DNA of 64,000 bases from the NCBI RefSeq assembly GCF_000225505.1, contig NZ_BACI01000050.1, positions 124,001-188,000 of the forward strand, written 5' to 3'. This DNA comes from Gordonia alkanivorans NBRC 16433 (GTDB lineage Bacteria; Actinomycetota; Actinomycetes; Mycobacteriales; Mycobacteriaceae). This document shows positions 8,273 through 16,808 of the stretch, in pieces. The notes under the pieces were generated by a model. It worked only from the letters and a program-made list of their open reading frames with translations. It searched no databases and had not been told where the DNA came from. The position numbers and the translations under genes were made by a program. Numbering within the stretch: position 1 is the first letter of the stretch; the number at the start of each line of letters is the position of its first letter.

Positions 8273-8965
8273 ATGGTGCAAACGGTGATCGTGTCGGGCG
8301 GTACGGGCGGATTGGGTTCCGCGGTCACGAGGAAACTGCTCGACGACGGTTGGCGTGTGGTGGTGCCGTGGGTCGTCGAGGCCGAGCTGTCGCGCCTTCC
8401 CGACTCCGATCGACTGGTCGCTCTCCAGGCCGATCTGTTCGACGAGTCGTCGGTGGCCGAGGTCGTCGCCGCTGCGGCAGGTGATCCGTCGGCTCCGGTG
8501 AAGGCCGTGGTCAATCTGGTCGGCGGGTTCGCGATGGGGGAGCGTGTGGACGCGACCCCGGTCGACGAGTTCGAGCGACTGCTCCGCCTCAACCTGCGTC
8601 CGCTGTATCTGCTGTCCGCGGCGGCGATCCCGAAGCTGATCGACGCCGGCGGCGGATCGATCGTCGGAGTGTCGGCGAAGGCCGCGTTCGCACCGTTCTC
8701 CGGTGCCGCCGGATACATCACGTCCAAGGCCGCCGTTTGGGCGTTCATCAGCGCCCTCGCCGCGGAGTACAAGGACGACGCCGTCCGGGCCAACGCGATC
8801 TTGCCGTCGGTGATCGACACCCCGGGCAACCGTGAGAGCCAGCCGGATTCGTCCCGCAAGGGCTGGGTGTCGCCGGAGGCGATCGCCGAGACCGTCGCCT
8901 TCCTGGTGTCCGACGCCTCCGCCGCGGTGACGGGTGCGCAGGTCCCGGTGCCCGGCGTCGGCTGA
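8273..8965 (+). CDS. Short-chain dehydrogenase/reductase (SDR)
   Basis: A 230-residue classical SDR. The NAD(P)-binding motif GGTGGLGSAV lies near residue 9, the N-V-G-G strand (VVNLVGGFAMG) in the middle, and the active-site Ser and YxxxK in SGAAGYITSKAAV near residue 148. GTG 8270 or ATG 8273 may start it. It is divergent from the hydrolase gene and convergent with the amidohydrolase. An oxidoreductase acting on a hydroxy or keto group is expected; substrate unknown. Confidence 0.88.
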   Translation: MVQTVIVSGGTGGLGSAVTRKLLDDGWRVVVPWVVEAELSRLPDSDRLVALQADLFDESSVAEVVAAAAGDPSAPVKAVVNLVGGFAMGERVDATPVDEFERLLRLNLRPLYLLSAAAIPKLIDAGGGSIVGVSAKAAFAPFSGAAGYITSKAAVWAFISALAAEYKDDAVRANAILPSVIDTPGNRESQPDSSRKGWVSPEAIAETVAFLVSDASAAVTGAQVPVPGVG

Positions 8966-8973
8966 CAATCGGC

Positions 8974-10383
8974 TCACTCCCCACGCCGGTACGCCATGCG
9001 CCCGCGGATCATTGTGCAGCGCACGGAATCCGCGCCTGTCCGTAGCGCGGATTCGAGGGTGTCGTCGAGTAGGACGAGGTCGGCGGGTTCACCGGGACGG
9101 ACCGTCCGTGGCGCTGCGCCCGGGGTGCTCAGCGGCGTCAGATAGCGACCCAATGCTGTTCCGCGGCTGACCCGTTCGTCGGCGCCGATGGTGCGGCCGT
9201 CTGGTGCGAGACGGGTTGCGGCAGCGGCGATCACCGTCCATGGATCGACCGGTCCGTAGGGGGCGTCGCTCGACATCGCGACGGGTGCATCGCGTTCGAC
9301 GAGTGATGCGCAGCGGTACAGGTCGGCGACATCGGAGGTGTCGAGGCGATCCAGGTAGTCGTCGCCCCGCGCGGTGATGAAGCCGGGTTGGGTGACTATG
9401 GGGATCTGCCTGTGGTGCAGCTCCTCGACGGTGTCTGCGGCGATGATCGCGCCGTGTTCGATCCGGTCGTCCGGGTGGCTGCCGACCTCGTCGAGGGCCG
9501 CGAGCAGGAGGAGCAGCGCTTCCCGGGTGACGCAGTGCGCGGCGACGCCGCGGCCCCATGAATGCGCGGTGTGGATCTGGTCGCACAGGGTTGGGAAGTC
9601 GGGGAGGTCGGAGTCGGCGAGGACGATCTTGAACGGGCCGACGGTCACGGTCGGTGGGAGGTCGGGTGTCGCGTCGAGTGGGACGCCCAGCAGGTGAAGT
9701 CGTTGTGGCACTGCTCCGTTCGTGTGCGAGGAGACGAGCGCGATGAGGGACTCGTCGGACAGGTTCGGCGTGGCGTCGGTGACCCCGGTGATGCCGTATC
9801 GGGCCAGTTCGGAACCGACGTGTTTCAGATCCGGCGGCCGGGCGTGCCCCATCCGCTCCCGAAGCCAGTCGTCGGCGCGCCACACCCGCCCGGTCGGTGC
9901 TCCGGAGTCGTCTCGCTCGACGCCGGGATGATCGGCGGTCCGCAACCCGACGCCCACGGCGGCTGCGGTGTTGAGGAACCACACCGCTCCGCTGCGGTGC
10001 TGGATGCGGACCGGCCGGCGGGCGTGGAGCTGATCGAGGGCGGCGGAATCGAGAAGTCCGGCAACGGTCTCCACATAGCCGATGCCGCGGACCCAGCCGG
10101 AGGTGTCGGGGGCGCGGTCCAGGGCGGCGCCGAGATCGCCGACGCTGGTTACCTGGGGTGGACCACACTGTACCGACGCCGAGGCCGCAGCCAGCGCGTG
10201 GAGGTGGATGTGATGGTCGTGGAGACCCGGGATGAGTGCACCGCCGTCGGCGTCGATGACGTCGAATCCCGTTATCGCGTCGCCCGTGAGGTCCACGCCG
10301 ACCGTGGTGATCATGCCGTCGTCCACGGCCACGTCGCGGATGCCCTCGGGGAGTGACACCCCACGGAACAGGTTGCCGTTCAT
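8974..10383 (-). CDS. Amidohydrolase family 3 (YtcJ-like) protein
   Basis: A 469-residue metal-dependent hydrolase. The metal-binding HDHHIHLHAL motif lies near residue 54, further His ligands occur mid-chain (AAHCVTRE, RIEHGAII), and the catalytic Asp lies in SSDAPYG near residue 385. The C-terminus forms the small beta-sandwich part (GEPADLVLLDDT). Its ATG overlaps the TGA of the upstream CoA-transferase (ATGA), so the two form an operon. Related proteins cleave N-acyl or cyclic amide bonds; substrate is not predictable. Confidence 0.85.
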   Translation of the reverse strand: MNGNLFRGVSLPEGIRDVAVDDGMITTVGVDLTGDAITGFDVIDADGGALIPGLHDHHIHLHALAAASASVQCGPPQVTSVGDLGAALDRAPDTSGWVRGIGYVETVAGLLDSAALDQLHARRPVRIQHRSGAVWFLNTAAAVGVGLRTADHPGVERDDSGAPTGRVWRADDWLRERMGHARPPDLKHVGSELARYGITGVTDATPNLSDESLIALVSSHTNGAVPQRLHLLGVPLDATPDLPPTVTVGPFKIVLADSDLPDFPTLCDQIHTAHSWGRGVAAHCVTREALLLLLAALDEVGSHPDDRIEHGAIIAADTVEELHHRQIPIVTQPGFITARGDDYLDRLDTSDVADLYRCASLVERDAPVAMSSDAPYGPVDPWTVIAAAATRLAPDGRTIGADERVSRGTALGRYLTPLSTPGAAPRTVRPGEPADLVLLDDTLESALRTGADSVRCTMIRGRMAYRRGE

Positions 10384-11564
10384 CGGGTTCCTCCACCGCC
10401 GGCGCGTGCTCGGGGTGGATCGAGGGGCACTGTGCCGGAACTGGTGTCGACCACCCATTGATCGCCGTCGCGACGCGTGGGCGGGGACGGTGGACCGTCG
10501 AGGGTCGAGGCGACCGTGGCGCGCATGGAGATATCCCACAGTGTCCCGTTGCCGGGCTCGCACATTGCCAGCGCGGCGGCGGTCAGACCGGCCAACGGAT
10601 CGGCGATCGCATCGCCCACGAACATCGGGCCCGCGTCGTCGGCGGCGACCAGACCCGCCGAGGCTGCGATGTCGTCGCCGAAGCCGATCCGGTGGGAGTC
10701 GCGTCCGGCCGCGGTGATGGACAGCCAGGTGATCCCGTTGGCGACGAAATCCTCGGCGCGCAGACCGAATCCGCGTAGCGCTCGTGGTCGGGATGCCTCG
10801 ATCACGATGTCGGCCGCGGCCACGAGTCGGTGAAGCGCTTCGCGTTCAGCGGCGATGGACGGGTCGAGCACGGCGGATTCGTGGCCGTCGTGGAGCAATC
10901 GGTAGAAGTCCTGGTTTCCGCGTCGCGCGCCGTCCGGACGTTGCGGTGTCTCGACTTTCACCACCCGCGCTCCCGCGAGACCCAGCAGGTGTGCGCACAG
11001 TGGCCCGGCCCAGAGGGCGCTGAAATCGACGACGAGCAGACCGTCGACCGGACGGGGAACACCGTTCGGCCGCAATGCGTCACGCGCTGCGTCAGCGATC
11101 GCGGCGCCATGTGCGACACCGCCGCCCGCGATGCCCAACAGTGCAGCACGTTCGTCGAAGTCTGCTCGGGAGTGTCCGGCGAGCCAGGCGGCGACCTTCG
11201 GCCAGTGATCGTCCTCGGTGACCTCGCTTTCGATCAGCGCGCCCAGCAGGAGGGGGTCGTCTGGGCGTGCGCAACTCACCGCGACCCAGCCGTCCGATGC
11301 GGGAAGCAGACGCCCCGATCCGCCCGGGGTGAGGTCTCCCTGGCGGCGGTGACCCGTCAGTGCCGCGCGCTCTCCCAGTAGTGCGGCACCGTCGACGTCG
11401 ACCGCTCCGGCGCTTGCCGTGCGGATCCAGTCGGTGAGTTCGCGCGCCCGTGCCGCGGCATGGCCGGGCGGAATGAGCGGCGGGCCGTCGGGCCTACCGG
11501 TGAGATGCGGGATCCCGCTCTCCGCCCAGGCGCGCACCGGATCATGGGACGCAGGGCTGGACAC
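10380..11564 (-). CDS. CaiB/BaiF (family III) CoA-transferase with permuted-looking domain order
   Basis: A 394-residue protein of the family III acyl-CoA transferases. The hallmark N-terminal sequence of the family (LLVVDFSALWAGPLCAHLL, then ARVVKVETPQRPDGARRG) begins only at about residue 180. The first 170 residues look like the middle and late part of a normal member (GRLLPASDGWVAVSCARPDD). The C-terminus ends soon after the GDAIADPLAGLTAAALA segment. It could be a circularly permuted or shortened subfamily. It is translated before the amidohydrolase and is divergent from the crotonase gene at 11612. Confidence 0.8.
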   Translation of the reverse strand: MSSPASHDPVRAWAESGIPHLTGRPDGPPLIPPGHAAARARELTDWIRTASAGAVDVDGAALLGERAALTGHRRQGDLTPGGSGRLLPASDGWVAVSCARPDDPLLLGALIESEVTEDDHWPKVAAWLAGHSRADFDERAALLGIAGGGVAHGAAIADAARDALRPNGVPRPVDGLLVVDFSALWAGPLCAHLLGLAGARVVKVETPQRPDGARRGNQDFYRLLHDGHESAVLDPSIAAEREALHRLVAAADIVIEASRPRALRGFGLRAEDFVANGITWLSITAAGRDSHRIGFGDDIAASAGLVAADDAGPMFVGDAIADPLAGLTAAALAMCEPGNGTLWDISMRATVASTLDGPPSPPTRRDGDQWVVDTSSGTVPLDPPRARAGGGGTR

Positions 11565-11611
11565 GGGCGAAATGCTACCGTCCGCAGGTAAAGCTCAGGA
11601 GGTTCACTGCC

Positions 11612-12676
11612 GTGCACGCCCGCCGTATCTCGATCGCCGATCTCGCCGCCGAACCGGTCGTCGGCGGCGGAGGCCTGTTCGGGGATGGTGCCGCTGTCTC
11701 ACTCCCGCTGGTGCTGGTGGACCTCGACACCGCGGATGGCGTGACCGACGGTGACCTGACCCGGGCCGTCGACCGTGCCTCGGCGTCGGACGTGATCCTG
11801 ATGGGAACTGCGACGGGCCCGCTCGACGACGCGCTGAACCCGCTGCTGGAGGCACTCGATCTCACCTGTGCCCCGACCGGAACCGGCCACCGGAGTGTGG
11901 TGGCCGCCGACGACGTCGACGCGGCTGTCGCAGTGTTCACCGATGCCGTCTCGCGCTGCCCGCAGGCATCCCTCGTCGGCGCGCAGATCGTGCGTGCCGC
12001 CGAACCGCTCGACCCCGTGCCGGCCATCGACATCGAATCGCTGGGCTACTCGACACTCCAGGGCGGCGACGAGTTCGGTCGGTGGCTGGAGGCGCGTCGA
12101 GCGAAAGGACGACCTCTTCCACCGCCCGCCGTCGACCCGGTGCTGCTGGACCGACAGGCCGGAACCCTGCGGATCACCCTCAACCGGCCCGGACGCCGTA
12201 ACGCGTACGGGACGGCCCGGAGAGACGCGCTCGTGGAGGCGTTGCGCCTCGCGGTCCTCGACGACTCGATCGACCGCATCATCATCGACGGCGCGGGCAG
12301 CTCCTTCTGTGCCGGCGGCGACCTCGACGAGTTCGGCCACATGCCCGACTCGTCGACCGCCCATCTGATCCGCACGCGCGGTGGGGCCGGCCGGTTGGTG
12401 TCCACGCTGGCTGACAAAGTCGAAGTCCGGCTGCACGGGCACTGCGTCGGCGCGGGTATCGAGATCCCCGCCTTCGCCGGGCACATCGTCGCCGCGCCGG
12501 ACACCCGCATCCGCCTCCCAGAGGTGGCGATGGGCCTCATCCCTGGAGCGGGCGGAACCGTGAGCGTTCCCCGGCGCATCGGACGGTGGCGTGCGCTGTA
12601 CCTGTTCGTCACAGGTGCCGAGATCGACGCCCAGCAGGCACTGGACTGGGGACTGGTCGACGAGATCCGGGAGTAG
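11612..12676 (+). CDS. Crotonase-family protein with an extra N-terminal half
   Basis: A 354-residue protein. Residues about 178-354 form a recognisable crotonase domain (LRITLNRPGRRNAYG, oxyanion motif FCAGGDLDEFG, GHCVGAGIEIPAFA, LPEVAMGLIPGAGGT with the catalytic Glu, ending at the ALDWGLVDEI segment). Residues 1-175 lack these motifs but have a similar strand/helix rhythm and may be a degenerate second copy. GTG 11612 has CAGGAGG at 11596-11602. Divergent from the CoA-transferase and amidohydrolase genes, so all three may serve one acyl-CoA route. Confidence 0.82.
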   Translation: MHARRISIADLAAEPVVGGGGLFGDGAAVSLPLVLVDLDTADGVTDGDLTRAVDRASASDVILMGTATGPLDDALNPLLEALDLTCAPTGTGHRSVVAADDVDAAVAVFTDAVSRCPQASLVGAQIVRAAEPLDPVPAIDIESLGYSTLQGGDEFGRWLEARRAKGRPLPPPAVDPVLLDRQAGTLRITLNRPGRRNAYGTARRDALVEALRLAVLDDSIDRIIIDGAGSSFCAGGDLDEFGHMPDSSTAHLIRTRGGAGRLVSTLADKVEVRLHGHCVGAGIEIPAFAGHIVAAPDTRIRLPEVAMGLIPGAGGTVSVPRRIGRWRALYLFVTGAEIDAQQALDWGLVDEIRE

Positions 12677-12684
12677 ACCCGTTC

Positions 12685-12760
12685 CCGCAGACCCACCCCT
12701 TTTCCGTATTTCCACCCCCTAGCCGGGTAGTGGGTTTACGGAAAAGGGGTGGGTTTGCGG
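12685..12760. repeat. Long inverted repeat (hairpin) in a 240-base intergenic region
   Basis: The arms 12691-12708 and 12737-12754 are perfectly complementary over 18 bases (ACCCACCCCTTTTCCGTA and its complement). Pairing extends outward to 12685 and 12760 with one G-T pair. The loop is about 28 bases. It begins nine bases after the crotonase stop. It may be a terminator or a dispersed palindromic element. Confidence 0.75.
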
Positions 12761-12917
12761 ACGGGGTCGTGGAACTTGTCTAACTCAGTTGGTTCATTTT
12801 CCCCATTCGGCGACCGGTCTCTGCTTACGATGACCCCCGAGCTGCGGCCGACGCCGCCCGATTTCGCGTGAGCGCGTCCGCAGCGATCGTCGAAAATCGG
12901 TGAGGGGTCAGCGACAC

Positions 12918-13583
12918 ATGTCCGACGCAGTTCTCGTGGAGCGCCGGGGGCGCATCCTCGTCATCACGATCAACCGGCCACAGGCGCGCAACGCGATCAA
13001 CCACGAAGTGAGCCAGTCGCTCGCCGACGCGATGGACGAGCTCGACGACAGTCCGGAGCTGTCGGTCGCCATCCTGACCGGCGCGGGCGGGAACTTCTGC
13101 GCGGGAATGGATCTGAAGGCCTTCGCGGCCGGCGAGTCGGTTGCCATCGAGGGTCGCGGTCTGGGCTTCACACAGAAGCCGCCGGCCAAGCCCGTCATCG
13201 CCGCCGTCGAGGGCTACGCACTCGCGGGCGGAACCGAGCTGGTTCTCGCGACCGACCTCGTCGTCGCGTCGAAGTCGGCGAAGTTCGGCATCCCCGAGGT
13301 CAAGCGCGGCCTCGTCGCGGGCGCCGGTGGACTTCTCCGGCTGCCCAAGAAGATCCCGTACCAGAAGGCCCTCGAATTGGCGCTGGCGGAACGCATCACC
13401 GAGAACGGTCCACTGGCCGTCGCGGTCACCAAGCGGATCATCGCCGAGTCGGAATCGTGGAGCGACGACGAGAAGTGGGACCGCCAGGGTCGCCTGCTCG
13501 CGCCGGTCTTCACCTCGAAAGATGCGATCGAGGGCGCCCGCGCGTTCGCCGAGAAGCGCAAGCCCGAGTGGACCGGCGCCTGA
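12918..13583 (+). CDS. Enoyl-CoA hydratase with an apparent internal deletion
   Basis: A 221-residue crotonase, about 30 residues short of the usual 250-255. Seen: ITINRPQARNAI, FCAGMDLKAF near residue 62, GYALAGGTELVLATDL (first catalytic Glu) near residue 102, and GIPEVKRGLVAGAGG (second Glu) near residue 127. Family members then have an ALELALTG helix, a GLV-x-R-V strand and a second helix leading into LAERI. Here the first helix runs directly into the last (KALELALAERITENGPLAV, residues about 150-168). ATG 12918 follows GAGGGG at 12902-12907. It is followed by an SDR gene, probably in one operon. Confidence 0.85.
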   Translation: MSDAVLVERRGRILVITINRPQARNAINHEVSQSLADAMDELDDSPELSVAILTGAGGNFCAGMDLKAFAAGESVAIEGRGLGFTQKPPAKPVIAAVEGYALAGGTELVLATDLVVASKSAKFGIPEVKRGLVAGAGGLLRLPKKIPYQKALELALAERITENGPLAVAVTKRIIAESESWSDDEKWDRQGRLLAPVFTSKDAIEGARAFAEKRKPEWTGA

Positions 13584-13637
13584 GTCAACTGCATGTGCCC
13601 AACCGATCAGCACGTGAAATCGATGTGAGGAGAACAG

Positions 13638-14408
13638 ATGTCGTTCGAGGGTGAAGTCGCGGTCGTCACCGGCGGTGCAGGTGGACTCGGTGCGGCGACG
13701 GTGCGTCGGCTGCACGCCGCCGGTGCGTCGGTCGTGATCGCCGATCTGGCCGACCAGCCGGCGAAGGAACTCGCGGAAGAGCTGGGGGAGCGGGCGATCT
13801 ATGCGCGCACCGACGTGCTCGACGACGACTCCGTGAACGCCGCGCTCGAGCAGGCGGGGGAACTCGGCGAGCTGCGCTACGCGGTCATCGCGCACGGCGG
13901 ATTCGGTGTGGCACAGAAGATCGTCGGCCGCGACGGCTCGCCCGCCGAGATGAAGGGGTTCGTCAAGACCCTCAACCTGTATCTCACCGGCACCTACAAC
14001 GTCCTGCGGCTGACCGCGGCCAAGTTGGCGGCCGGTGAACCCAAGGATTCCGGGGAGCGCGGCGCGATCGTGATGACCAGCTCGATCGCCGGCTACGAGG
14101 GGCAGGTCGGCCAGACCGCCTACGCCGCCGCCAAGGCCGGGGTCTTGGGTCTCACCCTGTCCGGCGCGCGCGACCTCGGCTCGGTTGCCGTGCGCCTGAA
14201 CACCATCGCCCCCGGCACGATGCGGACGCCGATCATGGAGTCGATGGGGGAGGAGGCGCTCACCAAGTTCGCCGCCGGCGTGCCCTACCCCAAGCGCCTC
14301 GGTCTTCCCGACGAATTCGCCGCGCTGGCGCAACACCTGCTCGAGAACAACTACATCAACGGAGAGATCGTGCGCCTCGACGGTGCTCAGCGGTTCCAGC
14401 CACGCTGA
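13638..14408 (+). CDS. Short-chain dehydrogenase (3-hydroxyacyl-CoA dehydrogenase type)
   Basis: A 256-residue SDR. Seen: TGGAGGLGAAT near residue 11, a helix-strand cofactor region, active-site Ser in MTSSIAGYEGQ near residue 148, and YAAAKAGV near residue 165. The C-terminus carries NYINGEIVRLDGAQRF. Sequence character and length resemble the HSD10-like 3-hydroxyacyl-CoA dehydrogenases. It follows the shortened enoyl-CoA hydratase by 54 bases with AGGAG at 13626-13630, which suggests a beta-oxidation pair. Confidence 0.88.
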   Translation: MSFEGEVAVVTGGAGGLGAATVRRLHAAGASVVIADLADQPAKELAEELGERAIYARTDVLDDDSVNAALEQAGELGELRYAVIAHGGFGVAQKIVGRDGSPAEMKGFVKTLNLYLTGTYNVLRLTAAKLAAGEPKDSGERGAIVMTSSIAGYEGQVGQTAYAAAKAGVLGLTLSGARDLGSVAVRLNTIAPGTMRTPIMESMGEEALTKFAAGVPYPKRLGLPDEFAALAQHLLENNYINGEIVRLDGAQRFQPR

Positions 14409-14480
14409 CCGGGCCTGCCGCACATCACAAAAGCACAACGACGACCGTCTCGGCTTGGGGTGCTCCGTCGATCCCGGTTA

Positions 14481-14515
14481 CCTTTGTTAAGTCTGAGAAC
14501 ATTGTTAACCAAAGG
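14481..14515. promoter_or_regulatory. Imperfect inverted repeat upstream of the esterase gene
   Basis: CCTTTGTTAA (14481-14490) and TTAACCAAAGG (14505-14515) are complementary except for one extra base. TTGTTAA also occurs twice in direct orientation. The right arm overlaps the ribosome-binding site of the gene at 14524. It could be an operator or a hairpin affecting translation. Confidence 0.3.
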
Positions 14516-14523
14516 GGCTATTG

Positions 14524-15534
14524 GTGCGTTCCTCGTGGAAGAGGCGACTGGCTGTCGTCGCGTGTGCCGTCGCGGTTGCGGCGACCGGATGGGCGCCGGC
14601 GGCTCTTGCTGCGCCGGCACCCGACCCCAATCGCGCACGAATCGACACCGTCATCCACGACTCGGCCCAGCAGACGACGCTGATCGTCTACTCGGCCGCG
14701 ATGCGCCGGCTGGTCCCGGTCAACGTCCTGCGCCCCAAGGACCTCACCAAGCCACGCCCGACCCTATACCTCCTCAACGGTGCCGGCGGCGGCGAGGACT
14801 CGGCGACCTGGGCGGCGAAGACGCAGTACTCGAAGTTCTTCCGCGACAAGCAGGTCAACGTCGTGACGCCCATCGGCGGTGCGTTCTCGTACTACACCGA
14901 CTGGCAGCGTGACGACCCGGTGCTCGGCCGCAACAAGTGGACGACGTTCCTGACCAAGGAACTCCCGCCGTTGGTGGACAGGGAGTTCAACACCACTCGC
15001 AAGAACGCGATCGCGGGCATCTCGATGGCCGGCACCTCCGTGCTGAACCTCGCCATCTCCGCACCGCGGCTCTACAAGTCGGTGGCAGCCTACAGCGGTT
15101 GCGCCCGAACCAGTGATCCGTTGGGGCAGACCTACATCCGGATGGTCGTCGCCGACCGCGGCATGGGCAACGTCGACAACATGTGGGGTCCGATCAACTC
15201 GTCGGGATGGCGCAAGAACGACCCGTACGTCAACGCCGCGAAGCTGCGGGGCACCAAGGTCTACATGACCAGCGGCACCGGCCTCCCCGGCTGGTACGAC
15301 CGCCTCGAGGCCCCGCTGGTCGCCGGAGACCCGGCGACGCTGGCCAACCAGGTGATCCTCGGCGGAGTCATCGAAGCCGCCGTCAACGAGTGCACCAAGC
15401 AGATGGCGCAGCGTATGCGCGCGCTGAAGGTTCCGCACACGGTGCTGTTCCGGCCTGACGGCACCCACTCCTGGGGTTACTGGGAACGCGATCTCAAGAC
15501 CACCTGGCCGATGATCGCCAAAGATCTGAAGTGA
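14524..15534 (+). CDS. Secreted mycolyltransferase-type esterase
   Basis: A 336-residue exported alpha/beta-hydrolase of the antigen 85/corynemycolyltransferase group, which moves mycolic acids onto trehalose or arabinogalactan outside the membrane. Signal peptide: Arg-rich start, hydrophobic VVACAVAVAATGWAPAALA, cleavage before APAPDP. Seen: LYLLNGAGGGEDSATW, nucleophile Ser in GISMAGTSVLNLA near residue 164, and the C-terminal catalytic His in GTHSWGYWERDL. GTG 14524 is favoured by AAAGGGG at 14511-14517; a TTG three bases earlier is too close. It overlaps the next gene by four bases (GTGA). Confidence 0.87.
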   Translation: MRSSWKRRLAVVACAVAVAATGWAPAALAAPAPDPNRARIDTVIHDSAQQTTLIVYSAAMRRLVPVNVLRPKDLTKPRPTLYLLNGAGGGEDSATWAAKTQYSKFFRDKQVNVVTPIGGAFSYYTDWQRDDPVLGRNKWTTFLTKELPPLVDREFNTTRKNAIAGISMAGTSVLNLAISAPRLYKSVAAYSGCARTSDPLGQTYIRMVVADRGMGNVDNMWGPINSSGWRKNDPYVNAAKLRGTKVYMTSGTGLPGWYDRLEAPLVAGDPATLANQVILGGVIEAAVNECTKQMAQRMRALKVPHTVLFRPDGTHSWGYWERDLKTTWPMIAKDLK

Positions 15535-16013
15535 GCGAAGCCGACCGATTGTGGGCTGACGATCTCGAGGCCGGACAGGTGTTCCGTTTCGGCACTCACC
15601 ACGTGACCGAGGACGAACTGCTCGACTTCGCCCGCACCTGGGACCCGCAGGACTTCCACACCGACAAGGCCGCGGCCGAGGCCGGCGTCTACGGCGGGCT
15701 GATCGCCAGTGGTCTGCACACGATGTCGATCTATCAGAAGCTCGCGGTGACCGGGGTCCTGTATCGCTGGAAGGTCATCGCGGGCAAGCGACTTGCCGAT
15801 GTCGTGTTCCTCCGGCCGGTGCGTCCCGGTGACACGTTGACCGGTTCGCTGACCATCGACGCCGTCGACTTCGACGACCGCAATCGCGCGCTCGTCAGGT
15901 CGACGTCGGAAGTGGTGAACGACGCCGGGAAGCCGGTGATGCGGACCGTCGTAGAGGCGTACGTACACGCTCGGCCGGCCGGCACCCCTCTGCCGGCCGA
16001 CCGGGACGACTGA
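15531..16013 (+). CDS. MaoC-like hot-dog fold hydratase
   Basis: A 160-residue single hot-dog domain of the (R)-specific enoyl-CoA hydratase type. It has the hydratase segment FARTWDPQDFHTDKAAAE (Asp and His of the catalytic pair) near residue 33 and GGLIASGLHTMSIYQKL after it. Its GTG overlaps the stop of the mycolyltransferase gene, so the two are coupled. It converges with kstR. It may act on acyl-CoA or mycolate precursors; no operator links it to the steroid regulon. Confidence 0.88.
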   Translation: MSEADRLWADDLEAGQVFRFGTHHVTEDELLDFARTWDPQDFHTDKAAAEAGVYGGLIASGLHTMSIYQKLAVTGVLYRWKVIAGKRLADVVFLRPVRPGDTLTGSLTIDAVDFDDRNRALVRSTSEVVNDAGKPVMRTVVEAYVHARPAGTPLPADRDD

Positions 16014-16020
16014 ATTCAGC

Positions 16021-16671
16021 TCAGTTGGCGCGGTCCTTCAGCAGCAGCCGGACCGTGAGCTCGAGGCGATTGGTGACGTCGGTGGCCGACGCGCGTCGGG
16101 TCAGCCACTGCACGAGGTTCGACATCCACACGTCGGAGAGCACGCGCGCGATCGCGAGATCCTCTTCGGTGGGTTCGCCCACGCCCACGATGGCACCGGC
16201 GAGGAGCCGGTCGATGATGCCGGCGACCTGATCGACCTCGGCGGTCGCCGACGCGTCGGCGAACATGAAGGCGCGGGTCATCGCCTCGGTGAGCAGCGGG
16301 TCGCGCTGCATCGCGAAGGTGATCATGTCCAGTACGTGGCGCAGGCGGTCGATCGCGGTGTCGCCCCGCAGTTGTGAGCGGTCGACCTTCGACTCGACGC
16401 GTTCGAACTCGCGCGCCAGTGCGGTCACCAGCAGGTGGACCTTGGACGGGAAGTAGCGGTAGAGCGTGCCGACCGCGACGTCGGCCTTGTCGGCGACGGT
16501 GCGCATCTGGACGGCGTCGTAACCGCCCTTGGAGGCCAGAGCGAGCGTCGCGTCGAGGATGCGGCGGCGGCGTTCGCGCTGCGCGGTGGAACCGGCTTCG
16601 GGCGACGCGGCAGGGGTTGCGGCCCCCGCTGGGGCGTCGACCGCGGCGTTGCCTGGTGCAGAGCGGGCCAT
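16021..16671 (-). CDS. kstR: TetR-family repressor of sterol catabolism KstR
   Basis: A 216-residue TetR regulator closely matching mycobacterial KstR (Rv3574). The helix-turn-helix region ALASKGGYDAVQMRTVADKA followed by VAVGTLYRYFPSKVHLL is near residues 45-83. The C-terminal ligand domain includes RDPLLTEAMTRAFMFADAS and VLSDVWMSNLVQWLTRRAS. KstR represses side-chain and ring genes and is released by a steroid CoA thioester. The N-terminus (about residues 1-30) is an Ala/Pro-rich low-complexity tail. It is divergent from fadE34 with a KstR operator between them, so it is probably autoregulated. Confidence 0.96.
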   Translation of the reverse strand: MARSAPGNAAVDAPAGAATPAASPEAGSTAQRERRRRILDATLALASKGGYDAVQMRTVADKADVAVGTLYRYFPSKVHLLVTALAREFERVESKVDRSQLRGDTAIDRLRHVLDMITFAMQRDPLLTEAMTRAFMFADASATAEVDQVAGIIDRLLAGAIVGVGEPTEEDLAIARVLSDVWMSNLVQWLTRRASATDVTNRLELTVRLLLKDRAN

Positions 16672-16758
16672 GTGTGTACGGACATCCTCACGTGATCGGC
16701 GACCGGGGAGGCGGGGGATTCACGGGTGGCTACCCGATCACCTCCACCCATGGCATAT

Positions 16759-16772
16759 TAGAACAGGTTCTA
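16759..16772. promoter_or_regulatory. KstR operator, kstR/fadE34 intergenic region
   Basis: TAGAACAGGTTCTA matches all fixed positions of the KstR consensus TNNAACNNGTTNNA. It lies 88 bases from the kstR start and 37 bases from the fadE34 start, so one site can control both genes. Confidence 0.92.
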
Positions 16773-16808
16773 ATTATTCCTCACAACTCGACATACAGAG
16801 GATCACTC

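Noticed and set aside
12825-14438. A 537-codon open frame on the - strand
   Set aside because: It lies opposite the enoyl-CoA hydratase and SDR genes, both with clear motifs; it has no motif of its own and reflects high GC.
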